This document shows, in pieces, positions 7,211-15,609 of a stretch of 28,840 bases of DNA. Made by a program: the position numbers and the translations under genes. How positions within the stretch are numbered: position 1 is the stretch's first letter; the number at the start of each line of letters is the position of its first letter. The DNA is from Planctomycetota bacterium (GTDB lineage Bacteria; Planctomycetota; Planctomycetia; Pirellulales; Pirellulaceae). Where the stretch lies: the NCBI GenBank assembly GCA_024277285.1, contig JAJRVM010000041.1, forward strand, positions 1 through 28,840, given 5' to 3'. Below the pieces are notes generated by a model. It saw only the letters and a list, made by a program, of their open reading frames with translations, was not told the DNA's origin and made no database searches.

Positions 7211-8410
7211 ATGCGAGTCGTTTATCTGGATTGTTTCAGCGGTATTAGTGGTGACATGACACTTGGGGCTTTAGTTGATGCGGGGGTCTCACTTGAAGTG
7301 ATCCAGCAGGGGATTGACTCGCTGGGCCTGCCTGATTGCCGTTTACAGTCGAGTCAGGTGACGAAGAACGGTTTCCGAGCGACGCACATTGACGTGCTAT
7401 TCGAGCCTGAACACAAGCACCGGCACCTGCACCACATCATCGAGATGATTGAAGGCAGCAACCTGTCCGCTCCGCAGCAGGATCTGGCCAAACGGATCTT
7501 CACGCGACTGGGTCAAGCCGAGGCGAAGGTGCATGGCACGACGATCGAAAAAGTACATTTTCACGAGGTTGGCGCCGTCGATTCGATTGCCGATATCGTC
7601 GGCAGTGCCATCGGCTGGGACCTGTTGGGAGCCGAGCGACTGTACTGTTCGCCGATTCCTACTGGGACGGGGACGGTTATGATTGCACACGGCACGGTCT
7701 CTGTTCCGGCCCCTGCCACTGCAGAACTCCTGAAGGGAATTCCATTGGCCCCATGTTCGGTGCCGGCCGAGTTGACCACGCCGACCGGTGCTGCCATTGC
7801 CGCCACTTTGGCGGACGAATTCGGGGCGTTGCCGGCGCTGCAGATCGAGTCGATTGGCTACGGTGCAGGGACTCGCGATCTGGACGACCGTCCGAATGTG
7901 CTGCGATTGATCGTCGGATCGGCCGAGTCGGCGGAACTGGCACCGCCAAGTGTCGAATGTGACCATGTGTGGGTGTTGGAAACCAACTTGGACGATGTGC
8001 CGGGTGAATGGATCGCTTATTGTTCTCAGGTGTTGCTCGACGCCGGCGCTCTGGATGTGTACACCACACCTATTCAGATGAAAAAAGGGCGGCCGGGAGT
8101 CACCTTGAGTGTGCTTTGCCACAGCGACTTGATTGGGCCATTGGAGTCGATCGTTTTCGCCGAAACGGGTTCGTTAGGGATTCGCCGCTGGCCTGCTCAG
8201 CGGCACATACTGCCGCGTCGAGCGCATCGTGTGCAGACTTCTTGGGGGGAGGTTGTGGGCAAGATCGCCGTTTTGGCGGGAGGGCGGGAACGTTTTTCGC
8301 CCGAATACGAGTCGTGTCGTCAGCTGGCCGCCACGACTGGCCAGCCGCTGGGCGATATCTATCGAGCGGCCCAACAGGCTTTCGATCTTTCCTCAAGACA
8401 GGGGACGTGA
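7211..8410 (+). CDS. larC: Nickel-pincer cofactor protein LarC
   Basis: LarC is the CTP-dependent cyclometallase that inserts nickel into the pyridinium-dithiocarboxylate mononucleotide to make the nickel-pincer cofactor of lactate racemase and related enzymes. The 399-residue protein is full length. It shows the N-terminal signature YLDCFSGISGDMTLGALVDAG, given here as CFSGISGDM at residues 8-16. It then has the His-rich stretch EHKHRHLHHI, the block KVHFHEVGAVDSIADIVG, the GTVSVPAPATAELL segment, and the C-terminal MKKGRPGVTLSVLC region. It is encoded as one frame, unlike the split larC1/larC2 of Lactobacillus plantarum. AGGGAG lies about 5 bases before the ATG. No larA, larB or larE homologue is in the window, so the client enzyme is unknown. 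Confidence 0.92.
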   Translation: MRVVYLDCFSGISGDMTLGALVDAGVSLEVIQQGIDSLGLPDCRLQSSQVTKNGFRATHIDVLFEPEHKHRHLHHIIEMIEGSNLSAPQQDLAKRIFTRLGQAEAKVHGTTIEKVHFHEVGAVDSIADIVGSAIGWDLLGAERLYCSPIPTGTGTVMIAHGTVSVPAPATAELLKGIPLAPCSVPAELTTPTGAAIAATLADEFGALPALQIESIGYGAGTRDLDDRPNVLRLIVGSAESAELAPPSVECDHVWVLETNLDDVPGEWIAYCSQVLLDAGALDVYTTPIQMKKGRPGVTLSVLCHSDLIGPLESIVFAETGSLGIRRWPAQRHILPRRAHRVQTSWGEVVGKIAVLAGGRERFSPEYESCRQLAATTGQPLGDIYRAAQQAFDLSSRQGT

Positions 8411-8479
8411 TACAAGGCGTATTGCTTCAGAGCGTGTTTTAGTATCTGTTTAGCCATCTGAAGTTATAGGGTGGCTTTC

Positions 8480-8573
8480 GGTCGGAAGGCGGGCAACGCG
8501 AACTGGATTGGCAAAGTGGTATTGCCAATCTGACCGCGATTGCAATTTGCCAAGTTTTCGCCGCCTACCGACC
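8480..8573. other. Extended stem-loop after larC, possible structured RNA or element
   Basis: Nested inverted repeats are visible. The outer arms are GGTCGG-GGCGG (from 8480) and CCGCC-CCGACC (to 8573), each with two unpaired bases. The middle arms are GCAACGCG (8493-8500) and CGCG-A-TTGC. The inner hairpin is perfect: GATTGGCAA (8506-8514), a 7-base loop, and TTGCCAATC (8522-8530). There is no T-tract after it, so it does not look like an intrinsic terminator. It may be a structured 3' end of the larC mRNA, a small RNA, or a mobile palindromic element. Confidence 0.55.
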
Positions 8574-8638
8574 TTCTCAGCTGCTTCATTTGGCTAAAGT
8601 GTTACGTGTTTTAGAAAACCGGTCTTAGAATTCGGGCA

Positions 8639-8740
8639 GGAGTGGCTCGGGGTTGAAGCTCGCTCGATTCTGCTGCTCGACAGAGGTTGAAATCGAGCCG
8701 ACTGTGCGTTGGGAACCATTATCAAAAACACGTTCCCAGG
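8639..8740. repeat. Dispersed imperfect repeat, copy B
   Basis: This is the partner of the repeat at 780-880, in the same orientation and also just upstream of a plus-strand gene (start at 8753). It shares GAGGTTGAAATCGA, TTGGGAACCATT and a CACGTTC block. Its right end runs into the ribosome binding site of the next gene, so it may form part of that gene's leader. Confidence 0.75.
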
Positions 8741-8752
8741 GGAGATCCGTCG

Positions 8753-9283
8753 ATGTGGTTGTTTGCAGACTTGGTGAGGACCGGCATGTTTCTGGCCGGC
8801 ATTGCTCTGCTGACCATGGTCTTGTTGCGCCGTTACTACCGTCGCCATGGCCGTCGGCGATCGACGCGAAACTCGAGTCGCGGTAACAACAAGCCCGTTT
8901 CTCGCTCTCCAGAGTCACTTCGTTCGCTTTCCACCGCCCCCACCGATGTGCTTCGTTGGCACGTGGAAATGTACGAAACCGCTCGGGAAATGAAGGCCGA
9001 GTTGGACACGAAAATGCGCCTATTGCAGTCGCTCACCGCCCAGGCGCGCCAGGAAGCGGAACGGCTTGAACAGATTCTCGCTCGCATCGAGCTGTCCCGG
9101 GAAACGTGGCCCGACCATGCGCCGCCAGATGGGCCTGCGTCTGAGCTGCCCTGTTTCACCGACCGGAAGGCCGACATCTTCGCGCTTGCCGATCGTGGTG
9201 CCACGGCTGCTGATATTGCGCAACAACTGGAAACACCAGTGGGTGATGTCGAGCTGATTCTCAGCCTTCGCGGTGCGCGATAG
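8753..9283 (+). CDS. Membrane-anchored coiled-coil protein with C-terminal HTH (DUF2802-like)
   Basis: The 176-residue protein has a single N-terminal transmembrane segment (about residues 6-24, around GMFLAGIALLTMVLL). A very basic stretch follows (RRYYRRHGRRRSTR), which places the rest in the cytoplasm. A coiled-coil region comes next (ETAREMKAELDTKMRLL, ARQEAERLEQILARIE). The last 35 residues (ADIFALADRGATAADIAQQL, then VGDVELILSL) look like the small HTH found at the end of DUF2802-type proteins. The ATG at 8753 is preferred over an upstream in-frame ATG at 8687 because AGGGGAG lies about 8 bases before it and the transmembrane segment then sits at the N-terminus. No specific function is known to me; a membrane-tethered regulator or scaffold is possible. 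Confidence 0.8.
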   Translation: MWLFADLVRTGMFLAGIALLTMVLLRRYYRRHGRRRSTRNSSRGNNKPVSRSPESLRSLSTAPTDVLRWHVEMYETAREMKAELDTKMRLLQSLTAQARQEAERLEQILARIELSRETWPDHAPPDGPASELPCFTDRKADIFALADRGATAADIAQQLETPVGDVELILSLRGAR

Positions 9284-9652
9284 CTGCAGTTGCAACGTGG
9301 CGATCAGATTCCGAATGAACGGCCTGGGCGTCTCGTGATAATCGTATGGATCGATGGGAATAGGCGGTTTATGTCTTCGGTCCTTTGCCCGCCTTACCTG
9401 CTCGGTCCAGATCTGTTGCATCACCGGTCGATCGCTGGACGATCTTCATTCCTGGCGAAGCTGAATATCGTTGCATCACCTTTGCGTCGAACGTCTGGAT
9501 GCGTGCGGACGGCGCGTGCGGACGGCGACGCGAGGGGCGGCGAACCGAGCACGTCGTCGACGATCAAACACCAGAATATTCACCGTGGACTGCCGGGCGA
9601 CGCACCCGCCCCGTTTTGCGATCCACTCGATTGTGGAGCGAGCGAGTAAACC
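9284..9652. other. Intergenic region, no gene recognised
   Basis: Several overlapping short frames cross this stretch, but none has a ribosome binding site or family features. A GCGTGCGGACGGC unit occurs twice in tandem near 9500-9525. The region presumably holds the promoter of the GAF/SpoIIE-type gene; no clear -35/-10 pair was found. Confidence 0.4.
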
Positions 9653-11206
9653 GTGACGAAGAACTACCCCGAATATTTGAAGCTGCATGTCGAAGAGCAA
9701 GCGGCCGCTCGCAGAGAACGCACTCCAGAACTCCAAGACGTTCGCGGATTGGACGCCATATGCCGTGTGTTTGAATCGACGACCGGTTGGAAGCTCGATT
9801 ACCGCGAACCGGGTGAGACGGTGCATGCCGCTTCTTGGTCTATGACGCTGGGCGACGACCATCGGGAAGCAGGGCACATCGCGTTGTCTCCGTCTGCATC
9901 CGCGCGCAAAGCACCGCCGTTGGACCGAGTCCGGCCACTTGCGCAGGCGATTGGATCACTGGTCGAGGAACTGCTCGCAGCGCAGCGGGCGATTTGGCAT
10001 CGTGAGGCGGAGTTGGCGGCGGGGATTCCCGTCACGCTAAATCCAGAAGAACAACGCACGTTGGCACATCGGCTGGAGTCGGTGTTGCATGGCGGTGCCG
10101 AGGCAATTGGCTGTCAGGCCGCGGCGCTCTATTTGCTGGACGATGCGACCAGCCATCTCAAGATGCGCGCTGCGTGGCAGTTGCCCAAGAGCCGACTATG
10201 GGACGAACCTCGCCCGCTACGTGGTTCGGTCGCGGATCTCGAAGCGTTGATCGGACACGCCGTGACGTTGGAAGACACTTCACTGTTGCCACATTGGAAA
10301 GTTCCTGAAGACTATCCGGCTGCCGTCTGCGTGCCAGTAGCTACCAGTTCCACGCCGCTTGGGACCCTGTGGTTATTCGCCGATTCCGTGCGCGAGTTTA
10401 CTCCTGAGCAGATTCATATGGTCGAAATCGTTGCGGGTCGGCTGGTCGCGGATCTCGAAAGAGAGGTGCTGAAGCGAGAAGGGTTACGCCATCGTCAAGC
10501 CGACGTGGCGCAGCAATCGCTAGTGAACTGGCAGGATGAACAGCGTCCACGCGTGCCGCCTTTGGTCGACGGTTGGCAAGTCGCTGGCGATAGTGGCCGG
10601 AAGGACGAGGTGGGCGGCCGGTTCTACGATTGGTGCATTCTGCCCGATGGCCGTATGGCTCTGGCGCTTGGGCAGGCCGAGGGGTCGGCGGTCGAGGCAG
10701 GGCTTACTGGCACGACCTTGCAAGTAGCATTGCGGGCGCATGCCAGCTATCCGCATGAAGCGCGGCAGATGCTCGACCGCCTCAACGAATCGCTCTGGAT
10801 GCATTCTACCGGTAATCGATTTGCCTCGCTCTTCTATGCCGTGATTGATCCCGACTCGGGTACGATGCAGTATAGCTGTGCCGGCGAGATCCACGCGCTG
10901 CTATACGATGCGGAGACACTCGAACCGCTGGCCGATGGCAGTCCAGCACTCGGATCGGATCCCGATTTCCGCTACCGCCAAAGAACGCGAGAAATCGAGT
11001 TGGGGCAGGCGCTTGCCCTCTTCAGCCGCGGTTCCGTCACGCCACTGGACGAAGAACTGCGCGATCCCGACGAGTGCCGCGTCAGCGAGTTGCTGCGGGA
11101 GTTGGATAACGCCACGGCCGACGAGCAAGTGCGCGCGGTGGCGGCCGAGTTGGAGAGCGACTCGGGGCAAGAACGTACCGTTGTCGTCGTTCGAAGGATT
11201 TACTGA
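9653..11206 (+). CDS. GAF + SpoIIE-type (PP2C) protein, probably catalytically inactive
   Basis: The 517-residue protein has an N-terminal region of unknown type (1-130) and a GAF-like sensor domain (about 135-270, with GCQAAALYLLDD and AAVCVPVATSSTPLGTLWLF). A linker helix leads to a SpoIIE/PP2C-type phosphatase fold (about 303-517). Family members dephosphorylate anti-sigma-factor antagonists through four metal-binding aspartates. Here all four positions look changed: the GGD motif is GGR (R323), GDVSG is GQAEG (Q341), the SDG/TDG motif is SRG (R459), and DDxT is QERT (E507). The fold-level residues around them are kept (FYDW, PDGRMALALG, SCAGEIHALLY, RTVVVV). It is therefore probably a binding-only pseudophosphatase. 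The start is a GTG with a weak GGAG about 13 bases upstream. It converges with the HDAC-like gene 54 bp away. Confidence 0.85.
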   Translation: MTKNYPEYLKLHVEEQAAARRERTPELQDVRGLDAICRVFESTTGWKLDYREPGETVHAASWSMTLGDDHREAGHIALSPSASARKAPPLDRVRPLAQAIGSLVEELLAAQRAIWHREAELAAGIPVTLNPEEQRTLAHRLESVLHGGAEAIGCQAAALYLLDDATSHLKMRAAWQLPKSRLWDEPRPLRGSVADLEALIGHAVTLEDTSLLPHWKVPEDYPAAVCVPVATSSTPLGTLWLFADSVREFTPEQIHMVEIVAGRLVADLEREVLKREGLRHRQADVAQQSLVNWQDEQRPRVPPLVDGWQVAGDSGRKDEVGGRFYDWCILPDGRMALALGQAEGSAVEAGLTGTTLQVALRAHASYPHEARQMLDRLNESLWMHSTGNRFASLFYAVIDPDSGTMQYSCAGEIHALLYDAETLEPLADGSPALGSDPDFRYRQRTREIELGQALALFSRGSVTPLDEELRDPDECRVSELLRELDNATADEQVRAVAAELESDSGQERTVVVVRRIY

Positions 11207-11260
11207 GCTCCGTGGGACGGTCGCGACGCGGCGCAGCTGCGGAGCGCACCTTGGGAGAAC

Positions 11261-12205
11261 CTACAGCAAGGCGCGAACGTGAGCCACGACTGCGGCGCCA
11301 AGGTGCCCCAGGTCGTAACCCCCTTCCAAAACGCTCACCAGGCGACCCTGTGCGAATTGGTCCGCGACGTGGGTCAGTGGTCTGGTGATCAGGTCGAACG
11401 AGTCGGGTTCAAGACTCAGGTTCGCGACGTTGTCCCATGCCAACGCGTCGAACCCGGTGCTCAGCAAGATGAACTCGGGCGCAAAGCTCTCTAATGCGGG
11501 AAGCACCGAGACTTCAAGAGCGTCCAGATAGACGCACGCGCCGCTGCCACGGTCCAGCGGGACATTAAGCGTGCTGCCCCGTCCCGTTTCACTGCCCATT
11601 TCGTGCGCATGTCCCGAACCAGGGAATGGCAGTGACTCGGGCCGTTCGTGCAAGCTGATATACAAGACGTCGCTGCGCGCGTCAAATATTTGCTGCGTGC
11701 CATTGCCGTGGTGCGCGTCCAAATCCACAATCGCCACACGCCGCAAGTGGTGCTCGCGCACCAGGTGTTCGGCGGCCACGGCAACGTGATTCAGCAGACA
11801 ATATCCCATCGCCTGATCCGCACTCGCGTGATGGCCTGGTGGACGTACCGCACAAAACGCTCGGTTCACACTCCTACGCATGACCGCGTCGCATGCCGCA
11901 AGCACTCCACCAGTAGCCAACGCCGCCACTTCAAAACTGGCCTTACAGATCGTGGTCGCCGAATCGCCGATGAACGTGAAACCTTCATCGCACATTATGC
12001 GCACGATGTCGAGGAACGCCGGATCGTGTGCCATCGCCAATTCGTCCATTGAGGCGGGATCGAACGGAATCGGCTGCAACTGGTCAAGCAGTTGCGCGTC
12101 GGCCAATGCGCGCGTGATCACTTCCAGCCTGGCCGGGCACTCGACGTGCGTTTTTCCCGTCACGTGATCTAGAAAACGTCGATGATATATCCAACCAACG
12201 GTCAT
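11261..12205 (-). CDS. Histone deacetylase-family zinc amidohydrolase
   Basis: This family removes acetyl groups from acetylated amines; bacterial members include acetoin-utilisation (AcuC-like) and acetylpolyamine amidohydrolases. The 314-residue protein carries all main motifs. These are RPPGHHA with the catalytic His pair, GYCLLNHVAVAAEHL, the zinc-binding VDLDAHHGNGTQ (D-x-H), LHERPESLPFPGSG, and the second zinc Asp in LLSTGFDALAWD, plus the Tyr-bearing EGGYDL near the end. The site therefore looks complete. The ATG at 12203-12205 gives the usual start (MTVGWIYHRRFLDH) with AGGA about 6 bases upstream. A TTG at 12250 with an upstream GAGAGGAA is an alternative that would add 15 residues. 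The physiological substrate cannot be named. Confidence 0.92.
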   Translation of the reverse strand: MTVGWIYHRRFLDHVTGKTHVECPARLEVITRALADAQLLDQLQPIPFDPASMDELAMAHDPAFLDIVRIMCDEGFTFIGDSATTICKASFEVAALATGGVLAACDAVMRRSVNRAFCAVRPPGHHASADQAMGYCLLNHVAVAAEHLVREHHLRRVAIVDLDAHHGNGTQQIFDARSDVLYISLHERPESLPFPGSGHAHEMGSETGRGSTLNVPLDRGSGACVYLDALEVSVLPALESFAPEFILLSTGFDALAWDNVANLSLEPDSFDLITRPLTHVADQFAQGRLVSVLEGGYDLGHLGAAVVAHVRALL

Positions 12206-12657
12206 GCTCGTGTCCTGCTTCCGCCGATGTAACGCGTTTGCCATCGGCAATGGATATTCCTCTCGAATGGGATACTAGAAAGGGCCCTTTTTGCGGCCAA
12301 TGTGCTTGTGGGTCGATCCAATGGGGTGGTGAATTTCTGGTACCCTTCCATGGTTCTTCTTAATCGTACTCGTGACCGAATTCCTGTCGATCAATGGTAA
12401 CCACCGCGTCCACCATTCGCAAAATGGCCGCAAAGAGCGACTCGTTGGCAGCTCACGTGCATCTCTTCTCTTACAGGATTTATCGAGGAGGGGAAGGCTT
12501 GGTGGTTTAGGGAAGGCAGGCGATTGTATTGGGGTTGGGTCGTGATGCAATCTGCCTTGACGGATTCTTGTGGCTGTACTACGCTCCGGCCGCTTTTGTG
12601 CAACCGTCTTGCACAGGCTCTTCTCTGCTGATACTTCTCGAAACGCCGAATGTCGAC
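12206..12657. other. Divergent intergenic region
   Basis: The gap between two divergent genes (minus-strand start at 12205, plus-strand start at 12658) should hold both promoters. A frame open from 12529 joins the downstream gene, but that part lacks coding character. A long minus-strand frame (12391-13263) lies mostly antisense to the lipoprotein gene and shows no family motif. No strong promoter match was found. Confidence 0.4.
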
Positions 12658-13557
12658 ATGGATGTCGCGATATTGAATCGGACCGTAGTTGCACTGGTCA
12701 TGGCCACCGCATGCGCCTTGGCGGTGGGCTGCGCGCGTTGGTCGTCGCCAACGGCCGAGAAGCTTGATTTGGCATTGCCACGTCCCCAGTTGGCACCTGA
12801 CAGTGTCGTTTTCGAGATTACGTTTGTCCGTATTCCTGAAGATCAGACCGATTTTGCGGCCCGATTCTGGCCGGAAGTTGACGAGGTGGCATTGCCGACG
12901 AAGTTGCGGCGTCACTTGGCGACAAACGGATTTCGGTGTGGACTCGTTGGTTCGCCGCTGCCCGGTGCACTGCAAGAAGTGCTTGACCAGCAACCTCTGC
13001 CGGCCGTTGAGGGTGAGGCCAAAACAGTCGATCCGGGACGCGAGGTTACGGCGCATACCAATCGGCTGCGCAGTCGGTCTGGACTGACCGGCAAGATCAT
13101 CGTACGCAACAATCCCGTAGAAAAACTTGCCACGCTGTCCTTTCACGAGGACGGCCGCGTTAGTGGCGAATCGCTCAGCAAGGCGCAGTTCTTGTTTTCG
13201 ATCACTTCGTTTCCGACTGGAGATGGTCAGGTACGGGTGGAGCTGGTTCCCACCATTGAGCATGGCCAGGCGAAATCGCGATTTCGCGGTGAGAACGGTG
13301 CGTGGATGGTGGACAACACCAGTCGCGAGATTCGGGCGTTCAATGACATGAAGGTAGAGGCGACGTTAAGTCCGGGCGAGGCTGTTGCCCTGACCTGCAC
13401 CGGCGCGCAACGCGGGTTGGGCGCGCAATTCTTTGGTGCCGATCCGGAGGAGAAATCGCCCCGCTTGCTCTTGATGGTCCGTTTGCAGCAGACGCAAATG
13501 GACAACCGCTTCGCCAGTGAGGCAGCCGTCGAACCGGTGGCATCCGTGTTGCACTAG
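12658..13557 (+). CDS. Lipoprotein of unknown function
   Basis: The 299-residue protein begins with MDVAILNRTVVALVMATACALAVGC, here summarised as a hydrophobic segment ending in the lipobox LAVGC (Cys at about residue 25). It is thus predicted to be lipidated and membrane-attached. The mature part (FEITFVRIPEDQTDFAARFW, DEVALPTKLRRHLATNGFR) resembles a conserved planctomycete protein type with no assigned role. The C-terminal half is beta-rich (GQVRVELVPTIEHG, KVEATLSPGEAVALTC, RLLLMVRLQQTQ). The ATG at 12658 was chosen over the open frame starting at 12529 because it produces the lipoprotein signal. No strong Shine-Dalgarno sequence is visible. Confidence 0.8.
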   Translation: MDVAILNRTVVALVMATACALAVGCARWSSPTAEKLDLALPRPQLAPDSVVFEITFVRIPEDQTDFAARFWPEVDEVALPTKLRRHLATNGFRCGLVGSPLPGALQEVLDQQPLPAVEGEAKTVDPGREVTAHTNRLRSRSGLTGKIIVRNNPVEKLATLSFHEDGRVSGESLSKAQFLFSITSFPTGDGQVRVELVPTIEHGQAKSRFRGENGAWMVDNTSREIRAFNDMKVEATLSPGEAVALTCTGAQRGLGAQFFGADPEEKSPRLLLMVRLQQTQMDNRFASEAAVEPVASVLH

Positions 13558-14032
13558 GCTTCGTTTCAAAACTCGATGGAGCCACTATTTCTAACCGTTT
13601 TCTTCCGCGGTAAGCGCCTGGAATGTGCCGACCATCGCAGAACGAGACGTTTCAAAACAAAGCCCAGTACCGCGCCAATTCCTATTGGGTGGGTGCCGTT
13701 GCCGCAACCGAGAATCGCCGCGGACGATGTTGTGATCAGTTACCGGTCATTTCCGAACTAGCGCGATACGAGTGCCGTGCTTGGCACATATGGTCCGAGT
13801 TCTCGGTTCTCCGCTCAGCAAACGGTCTTGCGTTCTGCCGGGTGCGTGCGTCCGCACGGAGGTTTTCACGGTTTTCCCGAGCTGTGCAGGCTGCAGCCAG
13901 TCGCTGGCGCTAGGGGGGATAGTCCACCTTTGTTCGTGCTCTGGGGAGCTGATGGTCCCGGCAAATCGATCGCTGCGCGGTAAGCCGCGGCAGGGCTGGG
14001 CGACGTGAGCTTGCCGACGGTTATACCGGGGA

Positions 14033-14061
14033 TTGCGGCCCAAGGGGGGCACGCGGATAAT
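14033..14061 (+). promoter_or_regulatory. Candidate sigma-70-type promoter for the aldolase gene
   Basis: TTGCGG (14033-14038) and GATAAT (14056-14061) are separated by exactly 17 bases, four and five matches to the consensus respectively. A GGGACA hairpin begins a few bases downstream, around the expected transcription start. The distance to the aldolase start codon is about 296 bases. Confidence 0.4.
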
Positions 14062-14344
14062 GTGGGACATCAGTGTCCCGTTGGGAATTGCCATTTCTGC
14101 ACCGCGCGTTCCCAGTGGTGGTTTGTCGCTGGTTAACTCGAACTGTCGTGTGGGAGCTTGCGTCTTGCGTGAAGCGACACAGCCAGCGCCGCTGGCCCGG
14201 TTTGGGGTCTGTCGTTTCCGCCACACATGCACTGTGAGCCCTTACAGCTGATACGCGCCGATCCGGCCGGTGCTCAGCTGCAGTCTGCTCGGCCTAAACT
14301 TGCTGCAACGAAATCTGCTCAGTAGAAACTCGATCAATAGAAAC

Positions 14345-14351
14345 AAAGGAG
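14345..14351 (+). promoter_or_regulatory. Strong ribosome binding site of the aldolase gene
   Basis: AAAGGAG lies 6 bases before the ATG at 14358. It is the best Shine-Dalgarno match in the window, in keeping with a highly expressed glycolytic gene. Most other genes here have weak or no such site. Confidence 0.85.
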
Positions 14352-14357
14352 TACATC

Positions 14358-15374
14358 ATGGCATTGGTTCCGCTTCGCGTCCTTTTGGACCATGCAGCCG
14401 AGAACAACTACGGCGTGGCCGCGTTCAACGTCAATAACATGGAACAGATTCAAGCGATCATGGAAGCGGCTGAAGAGACCGATTCGCCGGTCATTGTTCA
14501 GGCTTCACGTGGTGCGCGAGCCTATTCGCAGGATGCCTATCTGCGGCACCTGATGCTGGCGGCCGTCGAGCTGTATCCGGCCATTCCGATCACCATGCAC
14601 CAAGACCACGGTAACAGCGTGGATACGTGCAAGAGCGCGATCGAGAACGGCTTTACGAGCGTGATGATGGACGGTTCGCTGGAAGAAGACGGCAAGACAC
14701 CATCGTCGTTTGAGTACAACGTCACCGTGACCAAGGCTGTCGTCGATATGGCGCATGCCAAGGGTGTTTCGGTGGAAGGTGAGTTGGGTTGCCTCGGTTC
14801 GCTCGAGACCGGCATGGGCGAAAAAGAAGATGGCCATGGTGCCGAAGGTGTGTTGACGAAGGACCAGTTGTTGACCGATCCGGAAGAAGCGGCAGCGTTT
14901 GTCGAGCAGACGAACGTTGATGCGTTGGCGGTCGCCATCGGCACCAGTCATGGTGCCTATAAGTTCACCAAACGTCCGACCGGTGAAGTGTTGGCTATCA
15001 GTCGAATCGAGGAGATTCACAATCGGTTGCCGAACACGCATCTGGTCATGCACGGCAGTTCGTCCGTTCCGCAGGAGTTGCAGGACATTATCAACAAGTA
15101 TGGCGGCAGCATTCGGCAGACGTATGGCGTGCCGGTCGAAGAGATTCAACGTGGCATCAAGCATGGTGTACGGAAGATCAACGTCGACACCGACAATCGT
15201 CTGGCGATTACCGGTGCAATCCGCAAAGTGTTTGCCGAGACGCCCGAAAAATTTGATCCTCGCGATTACCTGAAGCCGGCACGTGCAGCGATGAAACAGG
15301 TCTGCATCGATCGGATGGTAGCGTTTGGCCAGGTCGGGAACGCTCCCAAAGTGCGCAAAGCAGCTGGACTTTAG
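14358..15374 (+). CDS. fba: Class II fructose-bisphosphate aldolase
   Basis: This zinc-dependent aldolase cleaves or forms fructose 1,6-bisphosphate in glycolysis, gluconeogenesis or the Calvin cycle. The 338-residue protein begins [27 protein letters not shown]. It carries the catalytic/zinc region [11 protein letters not shown] (H-Q-D-H), SVMMDGSL, the [10 protein letters not shown] block with the zinc-region Glu, [11 protein letters not shown] with the zinc His, VMHGSSSVP with the third zinc His, and [11 protein letters not shown] at the phosphate site. Length and the [20 protein letters not shown] insertion match the longer Calvin-cycle-type subfamily (about 345 residues). It stands alone, with a strong ribosome binding site before it and an intrinsic terminator 50 bp after it. 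Confidence 0.95.
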   Translation: MALVPLRVLLDHAAENNYGVAAFNVNNMEQIQAIMEAAEETDSPVIVQASRGARAYSQDAYLRHLMLAAVELYPAIPITMHQDHGNSVDTCKSAIENGFTSVMMDGSLEEDGKTPSSFEYNVTVTKAVVDMAHAKGVSVEGELGCLGSLETGMGEKEDGHGAEGVLTKDQLLTDPEEAAAFVEQTNVDALAVAIGTSHGAYKFTKRPTGEVLAISRIEEIHNRLPNTHLVMHGSSSVPQELQDIINKYGGSIRQTYGVPVEEIQRGIKHGVRKINVDTDNRLAITGAIRKVFAETPEKFDPRDYLKPARAAMKQVCIDRMVAFGQVGNAPKVRKAAGL

Positions 15375-15424
15375 TACCGAGCGTCGGTAGCTGGCAGGGG
15401 ACCGCACTAAAACGAAGAACCAAG

Positions 15425-15458
15425 GGCCCGAGTGCTTAGTGCACTCGGGCCTTCTTTT
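15425..15458 (+). terminator. Rho-independent terminator of the aldolase gene
   Basis: A perfect 11-bp stem (GGCCCGAGTGC, 15425-15435, with GCACTCGGGCC, 15441-15451) has a 5-base TTAGT loop and is followed directly by TTCTTTT. It sits 50 bp after the aldolase stop codon. Confidence 0.93.
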
Positions 15459-15475
15459 ACGGCACAGTGTGGCTT

Positions 15476-15544
15476 GGGAATCTTTCCCAAGAAGTGTGGC
15501 ACGGCACTCCGTGCCGTGGGTATCCGTTTCGCAGCGTTTGGCGG
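15476..15544. repeat. 69-bp direct repeat, copy 1, with REP-like palindrome
   Basis: This unit is nearly identical to 15610-15678; differences are limited to a couple of bases. It contains a palindrome at 15494-15518: leading GTGTGG, stem CACGGCA, loop CTCCG, stem TGCCGTG. The tail is TCCGTTTCGCAGCGTTTGGCGG. The same palindrome recurs in the arrays near 20,900 and 21,200. Confidence 0.9.
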
Positions 15545-15569
15545 TAATCCATTGGGTCGTTTTCAGGCG

Positions 15570-15600
15570 GTGTGAACGCCGCGGAGCGGCGTTCCACACT
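15570..15600. repeat. REP-like palindrome with alternative stem
   Basis: GTGTGAACGCCGC pairs with GCGGCGTTCCACAC around GGA. Read on the minus strand it starts with GTGTGG, has a GC-rich stem (AACGCCG / CGGCGTT) and the loop CTCCG. That is the same plan as the palindromes on either side, with a different but still complementary stem. Confidence 0.8.
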
Positions 15601-15609
15601 GCGTCGCCC

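Larger units (their letters stand above)
13558..14357. other. Long region upstream of the aldolase gene, no gene recognised
   Basis: Eight hundred bases without a convincing gene; small frames on both strands (for example 13747-14232 minus) have no family features. A short hairpin GGGACA / TGTCCC lies just downstream of the promoter candidate at 14033-14061. If that promoter is used, the aldolase mRNA has a leader of almost 300 nt, which could hold a regulatory structure. No known riboswitch class was recognised. Confidence 0.4.

Noticed and set aside
8480..8573. Integron attC site
   Set aside because: The long stem-loop lacks the R'/R'' core sites (GTTRRRY and RYYYAAC) at its ends and no integron cassette organisation is seen.
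9385..9774. Plus-strand frame of 129 codons between the HTH protein and the SpoIIE-type gene
   Set aside because: It runs into the SpoIIE-type gene in a different frame and has the Arg-rich make-up of a shadow.
11207..11245. GCTCCG ... CGGAGC inverted repeat between convergent genes as a terminator
   Set aside because: Only 6 bp of stem with a loop of more than 25 bases and no T-tract on either strand.
12391..13263. Minus-strand open frame of 290 codons
   Set aside because: Mostly antisense to the lipoprotein gene; its composition (rich in Arg, Gln and His) is that of a shadow frame.
13747..14232. Minus-strand frame of 161 codons upstream of the aldolase
   Set aside because: Arg/Pro/Thr-rich composition without any domain or export signal, typical of a chance frame in GC-rich DNA.
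14505..15599. Long minus-strand open frame (364 codons)
   Set aside because: It lies antisense to the aldolase gene, which has full family motifs; the frame has no motif, start signal or export signal of its own.
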